A DNA stretch of 64,000 nucleotides from Roseovarius gahaiensis (GTDB lineage: Bacteria > Pseudomonadota > Alphaproteobacteria > Rhodobacterales > Rhodobacteraceae): NCBI RefSeq assembly GCF_011601345.1, contig NZ_JAAORB010000001.1:1-64000 (forward strand), given 5' to 3'. The first letter of the stretch is position 1, and every line of letters begins with the position of its first letter. The notes below the pieces were generated by a model, which saw nothing but the letters and a program-made list of their open reading frames with translations, was not told where the DNA came from and did not search any database. This document shows, piece after piece, positions 54,196 to 62,664 of this stretch. The position numbers and the translations under genes were made by a program.

Positions 54196-54672
54196 ATGCA
54201 CCGACGCAGTTTTGTTTCAGCCGCTTTGGGCGCAGCCGCTGGGCTGTCTTTGGCCCGGCCCGCTGTCGCCTCGGATGACAAATTCGAGGTCACCCGCTCG
54301 GACGCTGAATGGCAGGCCATGCTGACAGACCGGCAATATCAGGTGATGCGCCGTGACGGCACCGAACCTGCCTACAGCTCGCCTTTGGACAAGCAATACG
54401 ACCCCGGCCTGTATCATTGCCGTGGCTGCGATCAGCCGCTGTATTCCAGCGAACACAAATACGACAGTGGCACAGGCTGGCCCAGTTTCTGGCAACCGAT
54501 CAAGCCCTCGGCCATCGGCACCAAGCGCGACTGGAAGCTGCTGATCCCGCGCACCGAATGCCATTGTAGCCGCTGCGGCAGCCATTTGGGCCATATTTTT
54601 GACGACGGCCCCCAGCCGACCGGCAAGCGGCATTGCCTGAACGGGGTCAGTCTGGTGTTCAAGCCCGCGTGA
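54196..54672 (+). CDS. msrB: Tat-exported methionine sulfoxide reductase MsrB
   Basis: Reduces the R-form of methionine sulfoxide in proteins. The start at 54196 follows AAGGGAG. The first 27 residues, MHRRSFVSAALGAAAGLSLA followed by RPAVA, form a twin-arginine-type signal, so the enzyme acts in the periplasm. The MsrB domain has YHCRGC and CHCSRCGSHLGH (four zinc cysteines), GWPSFW, and the catalytic Cys in KRHCLNGVSLVF; the usual RYCxNS reads RHCLNG. It follows the ECF-anti-sigma-fasciclin genes, consistent with an envelope oxidative-stress unit. Confidence 0.92.
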   Translation: MHRRSFVSAALGAAAGLSLARPAVASDDKFEVTRSDAEWQAMLTDRQYQVMRRDGTEPAYSSPLDKQYDPGLYHCRGCDQPLYSSEHKYDSGTGWPSFWQPIKPSAIGTKRDWKLLIPRTECHCSRCGSHLGHIFDDGPQPTGKRHCLNGVSLVFKPA

Positions 54673-54682
54673 TCGCGGCGCG

Positions 54683-55306
54683 TTACTTGAAGTTGCGGCT
54701 CGCCTTGATCTGATCCCAAGCCCAAACGACCAGTTGCAATTGTTCTTCTTGGCTGCGGTCGCCCCCGTTCATGTCAGGGTGCAACACCTTGATCAGTTTT
54801 TTGTAGGATTTGCGGATATCTGCCTGAGTCCAATTGTCCTCGGCCTCCAGCACTTCGAGGGCGCGACGCTCGGTCGGCGGCAATTTGCGCCCGCCGGCCT
54901 TTTTGCGGCCCGGATTCTTGGTGGCGTTTTCGCCCAACACTTGATGCGGATCTTCGATGCCCAACCGCGCCCACGCCCGGGTTTCGGGATCGACGAATGT
55001 CTTGGTCTCGCGCTCCCACACCTTGTCCTTGGACATCTGCGCGTTCATCTCGGCCTCGGTGGTGCCGTGGAAAAAGTTCCATTGCTGATTGTATTCGCGC
55101 ACATGCTCTTGGCAGAACCAATAGAATTCATCCAACACGTCTGGCGCCTTGGGCGCGCGATACTTGCCGGCTTTCTCGCAGCCGTCTTTCTCGCAAACGC
55201 GGGTCGAGGTCTCGGACGCGCCGGACATGCCGCGACGCCCGCGCGGATTTTTCTTCTTGGCGGACGAAATCGACATGTCGAACCCGAAGGGATCTGTTTT
55301 GGACAT
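54683..55306 (-). CDS. J-domain protein with a zinc-cysteine N-terminus
   Basis: A 207-aa protein of a type found in alphaproteobacteria, often near cobST. The C-terminal J domain (about residues 147-205) has ADIRKSYKKLIKVLHPDMNGG with the HPD motif that stimulates DnaK. The N-terminal half has CEKDGCEKAGKYRAPKA and FCQEH, three cysteines and a His that could bind zinc. No glycine-rich region or DnaJ zinc fingers, so it is a specialised co-chaperone, not DnaJ. Convergent with msrB, whose stop is 11 bp away. Confidence 0.85.
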   Translation of the reverse strand: MSKTDPFGFDMSISSAKKKNPRGRRGMSGASETSTRVCEKDGCEKAGKYRAPKAPDVLDEFYWFCQEHVREYNQQWNFFHGTTEAEMNAQMSKDKVWERETKTFVDPETRAWARLGIEDPHQVLGENATKNPGRKKAGGRKLPPTERRALEVLEAEDNWTQADIRKSYKKLIKVLHPDMNGGDRSQEEQLQLVVWAWDQIKASRNFK

Positions 55307-55494
55307 GGCTTTACCTTTGCGACTCGGAGCGATGATTTTAGGCTAAACGCGCGCGAATTGAAGGGGTCGCACGCCTGTTTCGATAAAAAAACTTGCGGGG
55401 GTGCCAAAAACGGGTGGCTGTGCAGAGGTCACAGATCGCCGATGATCAAAGCAACGTCCTCCTGTCCGCCGTCCAAGCCAGCGCGTCGCCGCCG

Positions 55495-55866
55495 TCAGCG
55501 TGAGGGATCGGTTTCCGCCGATGGTGGCTCATTATCTGCTATGTCGTCAGGGTCAGCCTCGTTTTCAACCTCGATTTGCTGCTGCTGTGTCTCGGGCTCT
55601 GCGTCCTTGGGGGGCTCGGTCACCTCTGCGGGCAACAAGGCGCGCCGAAACACCAGAACGGACCGATACACCGTATGGGTCGAGGTCAGCCCCTGCCGCT
55701 CTTCGGACGGCAGGATGTCGGATCTCAGGTAGTCCCAGCCTTCGGCGGCAAGGTCATTGATCTCGGCTTCTAGCGTATGCGCGAACCGCGCCTCAGCACC
55801 TTTGACCCCGGCAACTTTGCGGCCCTTCGAAGGGGCGGGGATCACCTTGTATTCATACACTGTCAT
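55495..55866 (-). CDS. DUF4177 family protein
   Basis: A 123-aa soluble protein. The first 75 residues fit DUF4177: MTVYEYKVIPAPSKGRK, then LEAEINDLAAEGWDYLRSDILP, a small alpha-beta fold found alone or fused in many bacteria and of unknown function. The last 45 residues are acidic, Pro/Gln-rich and disordered. The start at 55866 follows GAGGCGTT; an upstream extension covers a hairpin and is unlikely. It is the next gene after yeeE on the same strand. Confidence 0.8.
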   Translation of the reverse strand: MTVYEYKVIPAPSKGRKVAGVKGAEARFAHTLEAEINDLAAEGWDYLRSDILPSEERQGLTSTHTVYRSVLVFRRALLPAEVTEPPKDAEPETQQQQIEVENEADPDDIADNEPPSAETDPSR

Positions 55867-55922
55867 AACGCCTCGTACAGGATTCTGAGGTTGTGCATCA
55901 TAGCCTTCCGACAGTGCAGCGC

Positions 55923-55953
55923 AAGGCCCCCAACACACATGTGCGGGGGCCTT
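55923..55953 (-). terminator. Hairpin between the YeeE/YedE gene and the DUF4177 gene
   Basis: AAGGCCCCC (55923-55931) pairs with GGGGGCCTT (55945-55953). It lies 30 bp past the YeeE/YedE stop on the minus strand. The U-tract is poor (TTGCG) on that strand, better (TTTGG) on the other. Confidence 0.5.
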
Positions 55954-55983
55954 TGGTTGGTTTAGGTCCGGCATGGGCCGGTA

Positions 55984-57030
55984 TTACTCTGCCGGGATGG
56001 CGTCGGGCTTGGGCTGCTGTACGCCGCGCAACACTCGGTCGGCCAGCATACCGCCTGCGATGATCGCGCCCAGTGCCAGCACCGCCGCCAGCGACAGGGT
56101 CGGCACACCGGCCAGCCCCGCGCCAACGGTGCATCCGCCCGCCAGCACGCCGCCCAGCCCCATCAGGACCGCCCCGGCAAGATAGCGCCCGGTCTGGCGT
56201 GGGCTGTCAAAGCTTTGCCATTCGAACCGCCCGGTCAGCAGTGCCGCCAGCACCGCCCCGACCAGAACGCCGCCGATCAAGCCTGTCCCGAAATTGGCTC
56301 CGACAGCGGTCGACGCAACCGCGTAGAACAACCCATCGGCGGCGGATGAGGTGAACGAAAGCGACTGCATCGCAATGGGGTCGAAATCGTCATACAGAAC
56401 AAACCCTGTTCCGACCCATCCCATCGGCACAAGCGCACCGATCAGACCGGCCAAAACCAACACACCCGGACGGTTGCCCGACCTTAGCCCATAGGCCAGC
56501 GCGGCGATCGCGATGAGCCCGGCCCATATTGCCGGGGCACCCGGCAGTGCGGCGCTCTCCAAGCTGATGGTGTGCCCCCCGAGGGCGGTCCGGACCGGGG
56601 CCAAAACGCCTTTCAGCGCCGCATGCGCGGTGATGGCGAACACCACCAGCACCGTGATCGCGCGCAAGTTGCCTGCCCCGCTCAGGACCGTCAGCCGCGA
56701 GATGCACCCGCGTGTCAACACCATGCCGATGCCAAACATCACCCCGCCTGCAACGATGGCCAGAACCGGCAGGTCGGTGGCCATGAACCGATGATCGTCA
56801 AACGCGATCCAGCCTTGAGCCACGGCAAGCTGTGTGCCCAACACGGCGACGGCCAGTGCGGTCAGCCAGACCCCGGCGGCCTGACGGCGATCTTCCCCGG
56901 CCACGATGGCACGACGCAGGCAAAACCGCGTGACTTGTGCCAGCGCGCCAAACAGCGCGCCCAAGCCAAGCGCGAGCCAAACGGCCGCCTGCGGTGCGGT
57001 CAGGGTCCCAAAGCCTAATGTCTCAAACAT
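55984..57030 (-). CDS. YeeE/YedE-family (TsuA-like) sulfur-compound transporter
   Basis: A 348-aa membrane protein with about nine to ten helices and twofold repeats. The family's functional cysteines are in place: VTRFCLRRAIVAG, LTRGCISRLTVLSGAGN and LAGGCTVGAGLAG. The YeeE relative TsuA takes up thiosulfate through such cysteines, so import of thiosulfate or another sulfur compound is likely. The start at 57030 follows GGAGGAAAG. No partner TusA gene is next to it; a role linked to DMSP sulfur is an attractive but unsupported idea. Confidence 0.87.
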   Translation of the reverse strand: MFETLGFGTLTAPQAAVWLALGLGALFGALAQVTRFCLRRAIVAGEDRRQAAGVWLTALAVAVLGTQLAVAQGWIAFDDHRFMATDLPVLAIVAGGVMFGIGMVLTRGCISRLTVLSGAGNLRAITVLVVFAITAHAALKGVLAPVRTALGGHTISLESAALPGAPAIWAGLIAIAALAYGLRSGNRPGVLVLAGLIGALVPMGWVGTGFVLYDDFDPIAMQSLSFTSSAADGLFYAVASTAVGANFGTGLIGGVLVGAVLAALLTGRFEWQSFDSPRQTGRYLAGAVLMGLGGVLAGGCTVGAGLAGVPTLSLAAVLALGAIIAGGMLADRVLRGVQQPKPDAIPAE

Positions 57031-57099
57031 GGTCTTTCCTCCGAAATCGGAATTTTTTCCCAAATGTGCCTAAATTTGCCGCCGTTCAAGCTTTTATCC

Positions 57100-57249
57100 A
57101 TGGCAGGCTTGTCTTGTATCGCGGACATTTTTTCAATTTTTGAATGCACGGGAGGCGTATGTCCTGAAAATAGGTGCAAGCTGCGTCATTCGGTTCTTGA
57201 AGGGGGCCGCGTGCAACATGGATTTTCTTTTCGACACGCCGCCCTGTAA
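57100..57249 (+). CDS. Possible small gene inferred from the repeat behind it, 49 aa
   Basis: Frame from ATG 57100 to TAA ending at 57249; an in-frame ATG at 57064 would give 61 aa. The product has four cysteines in the first half (LSCIADIFSIFECTGGVCPENRCKL) split here as LSCIADIF, ECTGGVCPENRCKL, then basic residues. No clear ribosome-binding site precedes either start, and I know no family. The support is positional: repeat R7, whose left block follows a gene's stop by 6-22 bp in its other forward copies, starts 10 bp after this stop. Otherwise this 379-bp divergent region holds no gene. Confidence 0.35.
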   Translation: MAGLSCIADIFSIFECTGGVCPENRCKLRHSVLEGGRVQHGFSFRHAAL

Positions 57250-57259
57250 GGCCGCGGTC

Positions 57260-57319
57260 TTCATTGTTCCAAAAATACTCCGGGGGAGTCGCGCTTGCGC
57301 GACGGGGGCAGCGCCCCCA
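57260..57319. repeat. Intergenic double-hairpin repeat, copy R7 (forward)
   Basis: TTCATTGTTCCAAAAATACTC, a CGGGGGAG spacer, GTCGCGC/GCGCGAC and GGGGGC/GCCCCC. This copy lies between divergent annotated genes (YeeE/YedE and M20), unlike the others. Confidence 0.8.
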
Positions 57320-57409
57320 AACCTGTGACGCGTGTCGTTTGACGCCGCCTGTGCCGGGCTGTAGCGTCGCGTCCAAACGTGGAATTTCTTTGAACAGGAA
57401 ACGCTTGAT

Positions 57410-58573
57410 ATGCCCGTCAAAAATCGATTTGCCGAATTGCATGATCAGATCACCGCGTGGCGGCGCGATATTCATGTCCACCCCGAACTTTTGTTCGACA
57501 CCCACCGCACCGCGGAGCTGGTGGCCGACAATCTGCGCGCCTTTGGCTGTGACGAGGTCGTCACCGGGCTGGGGCGCACCGGGGTTGTCGGGGTCATCAA
57601 AGGGCGCACCACGGGCTCGGGCAAGGTGGTAGGTCTGCGCGCGGATATGGACGCGTTGCCGATCCATGAAACCACCGGGCTGGACTATGCCAGCCAGACG
57701 CCGGGCAAGATGCATGCCTGCGGCCATGACGGGCACACCGCCATGTTGCTGGGGGCGGCGCAGTATCTGGCCGAGACACGCAATTTCGATGGCACCTGCG
57801 TGGTCATCTTTCAGCCCGCCGAAGAGGGCGGCGGCGGTGGCCGCGAGATGTGCGCCGATGGGTTGATGGACCGCTTTGGCATTCAGGAAGTTTACGGGAT
57901 GCACAACTGGCCCGGTGTGCCAACCGGCACCTTTGCCATCCGTCCGGGGCCGTTTTTTGCCGCCACTGACAAGTTTGAAATCACCGTGACCGGGCGGGGC
58001 GGCCATGCGGCCAAGCCCCATGATACGGTCGATCCGGTGATGATCGCCAGCCATCTTGTGCTGGCGCTCCAATCCATCGTCAGCCGTAATGCCGACCCAA
58101 CCGAACAAGCCGTGCTGTCCGTGACCGCGCTCAAAACCAGTTCGGACGCGTTCAACGTGATCCCCGACCGGGTCGAGTTGATTGGCACCGCCCGCAGCCT
58201 GAGCGCCGAGATACGCGATCTGATCGAAACCCGCATGCAGGCGATTTGTGATAGCCTGCCGGCGGGTTTTGGCGGGCAAGCTGTTTTGAACTACGAACGC
58301 AACTACCCGGTGATGGTCAACCACGAGGCGCAAACCGCCTTTGCCGCCGAGGTGGCGCGCTCGGTTTCGGGGCAATGTGCTGATGCGCCGCTGGTCATGG
58401 GCGGCGAAGATTTCGCCTTTATGCTAGAAGAGCGGCCCGGCGCCTATATCCTTGTCGGCAATGGCGATACGGCCATGGTTCATAACCCCGATTACAATTT
58501 CAACGATGATGCCATTCCCGCGGGGTGCAGCTGGTGGGCCGGAATTGTCGAGCAGCGCATGCCCTTGGGGTGA
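57410..58573 (+). CDS. M20 amidohydrolase (hippurate hydrolase type)
   Basis: A 387-aa zinc aminoacylase. Motifs in order: WRRDIHVHPELLFDTHRTAELV, GLRADMDALPIHETTGL (metal Asp), MHACGHDGHTAMLLGAA (metal His and Cys), FQPAEEGGGGGREM (catalytic Glu pair), a dimer domain (about residues 185-295, GRGGHAAKPHDTVDPV) and MGGEDFAFMLEERPGAY near the end. It hydrolyses N-acyl amino acids; the precise substrate is unknown. It follows the R7 repeat and ends before an 8-bp hairpin. Confidence 0.92.
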   Translation: MPVKNRFAELHDQITAWRRDIHVHPELLFDTHRTAELVADNLRAFGCDEVVTGLGRTGVVGVIKGRTTGSGKVVGLRADMDALPIHETTGLDYASQTPGKMHACGHDGHTAMLLGAAQYLAETRNFDGTCVVIFQPAEEGGGGGREMCADGLMDRFGIQEVYGMHNWPGVPTGTFAIRPGPFFAATDKFEITVTGRGGHAAKPHDTVDPVMIASHLVLALQSIVSRNADPTEQAVLSVTALKTSSDAFNVIPDRVELIGTARSLSAEIRDLIETRMQAICDSLPAGFGGQAVLNYERNYPVMVNHEAQTAFAAEVARSVSGQCADAPLVMGGEDFAFMLEERPGAYILVGNGDTAMVHNPDYNFNDDAIPAGCSWWAGIVEQRMPLG

Positions 58574-58587
58574 GGGTGGCGGTTACG

Positions 58588-58614
58588 GCAGCCCGGCGAT
58601 GCGCGGCGGGCTGC
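58588..58614 (+). terminator. Hairpin after the M20 gene
   Basis: GCAGCCCG (58588-58595) pairs with CGGGCTGC (58607-58614) 15 bp past the stop. Downstream GGCCGCTGTTTCG gives only a weak T-stretch. It lies between this gene and the convergent glycosyltransferase gene. Confidence 0.45.
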
Positions 58615-58666
58615 GGCCGCTGTTTCGCGCATTGAAAACAGACTCTACACGCCCGGTCCACCGCTC

Positions 58667-59713
58667 TTACGCCGCGTCCAGCAGGCCCCGGTAAATCGCG
58701 CAGAGCGCCTCGGCCTCTTGTTCGATCCGGCAATGGTCGGCGGCATGGGTGCGCGCATTGCGTGACCATTCCGCGCGCAGGTCGGCATCGTCCAGCAGGC
58801 GGGCGGTGGCTGCTGTCATCGCCTCCAGATCCTCGACATCGACCAATGTGCCGGTTTGCCCGTCCTGCACCAGTTCTTCAAACGCACCGACGCGCGTGGC
58901 CACCACCGGGCTGCCGCAGGCCATGGCCTCAAGCGGGGTCAGGCCGAAGCCCTCCCATCTTTGTGGGGCGATATACAGGTCCAGCGCCTTGAACCAGCGC
59001 GACACATCCCAATGCGGATCTTCGGGCAGGAACAGGAACCGATCCTGCAATCCGGCGGCGGTAACCTTGTCGACCAGCCCCTGATGAAACGCGCGGAACT
59101 GGTCGGTCACGCCGCCCATCATCACGGCCACCGCATCGGGGCGGTCGGGCAAAAGCCGCAGCATCATGTCGGTGAACAGGTCGTTGCCTTTCTGCGGACG
59201 GATGCGCCCGAAACAGCCAACCAGAACTTTGTTCTGCGGCAGGCCCAGTTCGGCGCGCAGCGCCGTCTTGTCGGCCACGGGGGCAAAGCGGTCCACGTCG
59301 ATGCCATGGTGGATCACCTGTGCCGGAACCTTGAGGAATGACGCGGATTTGGCCGAGGTTGCCACCACCTTGTCCATGCGCCGGATCATCCACTTGGTCA
59401 GCGGCTTGTGGTCACGCTGCGCAGCCGAGGTGAACATCAGCTTTAAATCCTTGCGCAACAGGTATTTCAGCGCGATCCCGGCCAGCATTTCATTGTTGCG
59501 CCGCGCGTGCCAGACTCGGCGGCGATGGCCAAGCGTGGGTAGGCAGGCGGGTGGAATTTGCGGGATATCGTCGGGGATGTTCGGCCCGCAGGTTGCCACG
59601 GCCATGCGGCGCGCCTGAATTGGCACCAACCGAAACACGGTCGAGGTAACGCCCGACATCCGGGATTTGAAATTCGGGGCGATCACGTCGATCGTGTCGG
59701 CAGGATGGGGCAT
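58667..59713 (-). CDS. GT4 glycosyltransferase, LpcC-like core mannosyltransferase
   Basis: A 348-aa GT-B glycosyltransferase. The C-terminal donor domain has VGCFGRIRPQKGNDLFTDMML, FLPEDPHWDVSRWFKALDLYIAPQRWEGFGLTPLEAMACGSPVVATRVGAFEEL (given in pieces: APQRWEGFGLTPLEAMACG and VGAFEEL), the usual GT4 E-x7-E region. The short N-terminal domain begins TIDVIAPNFKSRMSGVTSTV. It lies downstream of waaA, where rhizobial lpcC, which adds mannose to the LPS core, is found. I infer an LPS core role from that; sugar choice is not readable. Confidence 0.82.
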   Translation of the reverse strand: MPHPADTIDVIAPNFKSRMSGVTSTVFRLVPIQARRMAVATCGPNIPDDIPQIPPACLPTLGHRRRVWHARRNNEMLAGIALKYLLRKDLKLMFTSAAQRDHKPLTKWMIRRMDKVVATSAKSASFLKVPAQVIHHGIDVDRFAPVADKTALRAELGLPQNKVLVGCFGRIRPQKGNDLFTDMMLRLLPDRPDAVAVMMGGVTDQFRAFHQGLVDKVTAAGLQDRFLFLPEDPHWDVSRWFKALDLYIAPQRWEGFGLTPLEAMACGSPVVATRVGAFEELVQDGQTGTLVDVEDLEAMTAATARLLDDADLRAEWSRNARTHAADHCRIEQEAEALCAIYRGLLDAA

Positions 59714-59749
59714 GGCGGGTGGCCTAGGCTAAGCTGATTTCGCGCGCTT

Positions 59750-61030
59750 TTACACCGGATCGACCAGCGCCGAAAGGTCCAGCGCCAGCGCGTCCAGTGC
59801 GTCTTCTTGTGCCGCGGCAAACCGCGCCGCACGGTCACGCGCGTCTTGCAAGGCGGGCGGGTTGTCCAGCCAATGATTGACGGCATCGGCCAGTTCGTCG
59901 GCGTCTTGCACTTCGGTGCTGTTGTGGCCTGCGGCCAACTCGGCGTAGGTGTCGGCAAAATTGGCGTAAAGCGGCCCATGCACCAGCGCCGATCCCGCAT
60001 GCGCGGGCTCATACGGGTTATGCCCGCCTACTGGCACAAAAGACCCGCACAGGCAGGTGATGGGCGACAGCGCATACCACAGCCCGGTTTCGCCCAGCGT
60101 ATCGGCCAGATACACCTGATCGCCCGCGCCGGGCATACCCCCGGCCGACCGCTGTGCATGACTTAGCCCGTTTTGCGCGATCAGCTTCTTGATCTGGCCC
60201 GCCCGTTCGATGTGGCGGGGCACGAGGATCAGTAAAAGATCGGGATGATCTGCCAGCAGGCGGTGATGCGCGGCCAGCATGATGTCATCCTCGCCGGGGT
60301 GGGTGGAACTGGCCACCCAAACGGGGCGCGCGCCGGTGGCGGTCTGCATCGCCTGCAATTTCGCGCTGTCAACGGGCAGAGGGCCGGACAGCGATTTCAG
60401 GTTTTGGCCGACCTGTGCGTGATCCAACCCCAAGGCGCGCAAGTGCCGCTCGGTGCGTTTGTCCTGACAGTGGATCAGGGAAAACACCCCCAGAAGATGC
60501 CGCGCGGTGGTGGCAAAGCGTTTCCAGTTGCGGGCTGACCTGTCGGAAATACGCGCGTTCAGTAGCGCCATGCGCGCGCCGCTTGCATGGGTTTTGGCCA
60601 ACATTTGCGGCCAGAATTCGCTTTCGACGAACACCGCCAGATCGGGCCGCCAATGGGCCAAAAACCGCGCCACGGCGCGGCCGCTGTCAAGCGGGGCGAA
60701 CTGATGGCTGCAGCGCGGCGGCAGCCGGTCGGCCAGCATCTTGCCCGATGTTGCTGTGCCGGAGGTGATCAGGAAATGCCAATCATCATGCGCCTGCGCC
60801 ATATAGCTGATCAGGCGTAACACCGACAGGCTTTCGCCGACGCTGGCGGCATGAAACCAGATCAAAGGCCCATCGGGCCGGGGCTGCGTGGCATGTCCCA
60901 TACGCTCACGATACCGGTCCGGCGGGATGCCTTCGGCGTGCAGCTTGGCCTTGACGCGGTTATAGGCCACCGGCGCCAGCAGGTTGGCCGCGACCGTATA
61001 AAGCCGCAGGGGCAAAGGGCGTCGGCCCAT
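59750..61030 (-). CDS. waaA: Kdo transferase WaaA (KdtA)
   Basis: Transfers Kdo from CMP-Kdo to lipid IVA at the inner membrane. The 426-aa GT30 enzyme has an N-terminal membrane anchor (LRLYTVAANLLAPVAYN), the acceptor-domain HAASVGESLSVLRLISY with the catalytic Glu, LITSGTATSGK, VFVESEFWPQMLAKT, LLNARISDRS, and the donor-domain VPVGGHNPYEPAHAGSALVHGP. Family length and motif order are normal. moaA ends 7 bp upstream on the same strand, so they probably share a transcript. Confidence 0.95.
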   Translation of the reverse strand: MGRRPLPLRLYTVAANLLAPVAYNRVKAKLHAEGIPPDRYRERMGHATQPRPDGPLIWFHAASVGESLSVLRLISYMAQAHDDWHFLITSGTATSGKMLADRLPPRCSHQFAPLDSGRAVARFLAHWRPDLAVFVESEFWPQMLAKTHASGARMALLNARISDRSARNWKRFATTARHLLGVFSLIHCQDKRTERHLRALGLDHAQVGQNLKSLSGPLPVDSAKLQAMQTATGARPVWVASSTHPGEDDIMLAAHHRLLADHPDLLLILVPRHIERAGQIKKLIAQNGLSHAQRSAGGMPGAGDQVYLADTLGETGLWYALSPITCLCGSFVPVGGHNPYEPAHAGSALVHGPLYANFADTYAELAAGHNSTEVQDADELADAVNHWLDNPPALQDARDRAARFAAAQEDALDALALDLSALVDPV

Positions 61031-61037
61031 GCGCCGC

Positions 61038-62045
61038 TCAGCCGCCGGTGTGGCTCATGTGGCGCGAGACGCGCCCGTCCACGGTTTGCCGCGAGTAGTC
61101 GAAATCATGGCCCTTGGGCTTGAGGGTGATGGCGTGGCGAATGGCCTCTTCCAACGGGGCTTCGTCATTTGGATTGTTGCGCAATGGCGCGCGCAGATCC
61201 GCCATGTCCTCTTGGCCGAGGCACAGATATAGCTCACCGGTGCAGGTTAGCCGCACGCGGTTGCAGCTTTCGCAGAAATTATGCGTCAGCGGCGTGATAA
61301 AGCCTATCTTCTGCCCGGTTTCTTCCAGCCGCACATACCGCGCTGGGCCGCCGGTGCGTTCGCTCAGTTCGGTCAGGGTGTAGTTCTGCGCCAGATCCTT
61401 GCGCAGATCGCTGAGCTTCCAATACTGGTCCAGCCGGTCTTCGTTGCCGATATCGCCCATTGGCATGACCTCGATAAAGGTCAGGTCCATGTCGCGCGTC
61501 TTGCACCACTCGACCAGCGTGAACAGCTCATTTTCGTTGAAGTCTTTCAGCGCCACGGTGTTGATCTTGACGCGAAGGCCCGCGCGCTGTGCCGCGTCGA
61601 TCCCCTTGATGACCTGTGGCAGACGGCCCCAGCGGGTGATGTCGGCGAATTTCTGTTCATCCAACGTGTCGAGTGAAATGTTCACCCGCCGCACGCCCGC
61701 CGCATAGAGATCATCGGCAAAACGCTCTAACTGGCTGCCGTTGGTGGTCAGCGTCAGTTCCTTCAGCGTTCCGGCCTCAAGATGCCGGGACATGGCGTTG
61801 AAAAACGTCATGATGCCCTTGCGCACCAAAGGTTCACCGCCGGTGATGCGCAGCTTTTCAACGCCAAGCCGCACGAATGTGGAACACATGCGGTCAAGCT
61901 CTTCCAAGGTCAGAAGCTCTTTCTTTGGCAGAAAGGTCATGTTTTCGGACATGCAATAGACGCAGCGAAAATCGCAACGGTCGGTCACGGAGACGCGCAG
62001 ATAAGAAATGGCGCGTTGGAATGGGTCGATCAATGGAGCTGTCAT
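61038..62045 (-). CDS. moaA: GTP 3',8-cyclase MoaA (molybdenum cofactor)
   Basis: Radical SAM enzyme that rearranges GTP in the first step of molybdopterin synthesis. The 335-aa product has the N-terminal cluster motif CDFRCVYC (Cx3Cx2C), the SAM motif [12 protein letters not shown], the second [4Fe-4S] site [14 protein letters not shown] with Cx2Cx13C, and the required C-terminal Gly-Gly. The start at 62045 follows AGG at 10 nt and is where family members begin. It is first in a moaA-waaA-glycosyltransferase run and divergent from the lipoprotein gene. Confidence 0.95.
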   Translation of the reverse strand: MTAPLIDPFQRAISYLRVSVTDRCDFRCVYCMSENMTFLPKKELLTLEELDRMCSTFVRLGVEKLRITGGEPLVRKGIMTFFNAMSRHLEAGTLKELTLTTNGSQLERFADDLYAAGVRRVNISLDTLDEQKFADITRWGRLPQVIKGIDAAQRAGLRVKINTVALKDFNENELFTLVEWCKTRDMDLTFIEVMPMGDIGNEDRLDQYWKLSDLRKDLAQNYTLTELSERTGGPARYVRLEETGQKIGFITPLTHNFCESCNRVRLTCTGELYLCLGQEDMADLRAPLRNNPNDEAPLEEAIRHAITLKPKGHDFDYSRQTVDGRVSRHMSHTGG

Positions 62046-62131
62046 ATCAAAATACCTAAGGCGTTGCCGGGCATGGGGCAAGACCGATGTTGTCGATTGA
62101 ACGTCTGTCGATGGCTGAGTATAGTTTAGGC

Positions 62132-62653
62132 ATGAAATATTGGATGATCAGTGTCATTATGGGTGTAGCGCTGACTGGCTGTGCGCAGGTCGAGGGTCTT
62201 TTTGACCGTGAAGCGGCAAGCGCGCCTGCGGCGTCAAATGATAGCGCAGACGAAGAGCAGGCAGGGGCGCAATCAGACGACTCTGCACAAACCGCGACTG
62301 TTTCGGTTGCGACGGCGCGCACCGCTGACGGTTTCGACACGTCAACAAACGCCGAAAGGGCCGAGGCCGTGGCCGCCGCGCAAACCACGAGCGGTGCGGC
62401 AGAGCTTGGCACGACAATCGCCTCGCTTGGGGCCCCGACCGAGCCGGGGTTTTGGCTCAAGACACCTTTGACCGACCGGCCGGGCAAGGGCCGCGTGGAT
62501 TATCCTGACAAGGGAACGTCGGTCGTGGTTGATTTGATTCCTCTGGATGTGTTGCCGGGCGCGGGCAGCCAGATTTCACTGGCCGCCATGCGGCTGATCG
62601 AGGCCGATCTGACCGGCCTGCCCGAGGTCCGCGTGTTTCGCTTGCCCGAATGA
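62132..62653 (+). CDS. Predicted lipoprotein, 173 aa
   Basis: The ATG at 62132 after TTTAGG gives [17 protein letters not shown], a lipoprotein signal with lipobox ALTGC (Cys17). A low-complexity Ala/Ser/Asp-rich stretch follows (about residues 25-95), then a compact C-terminal domain: [45 protein letters not shown] and [11 protein letters not shown], with a PGFWLKTPL-type motif. The domain recurs in Rhodobacteraceae lipoproteins as far as I recall, but I cannot name it. It is convergent with glmS, 11 bp apart. Confidence 0.8.
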   Translation: MKYWMISVIMGVALTGCAQVEGLFDREAASAPAASNDSADEEQAGAQSDDSAQTATVSVATARTADGFDTSTNAERAEAVAAAQTTSGAAELGTTIASLGAPTEPGFWLKTPLTDRPGKGRVDYPDKGTSVVVDLIPLDVLPGAGSQISLAAMRLIEADLTGLPEVRVFRLPE

Positions 62654-62664
62654 CAGGCCGGAGA

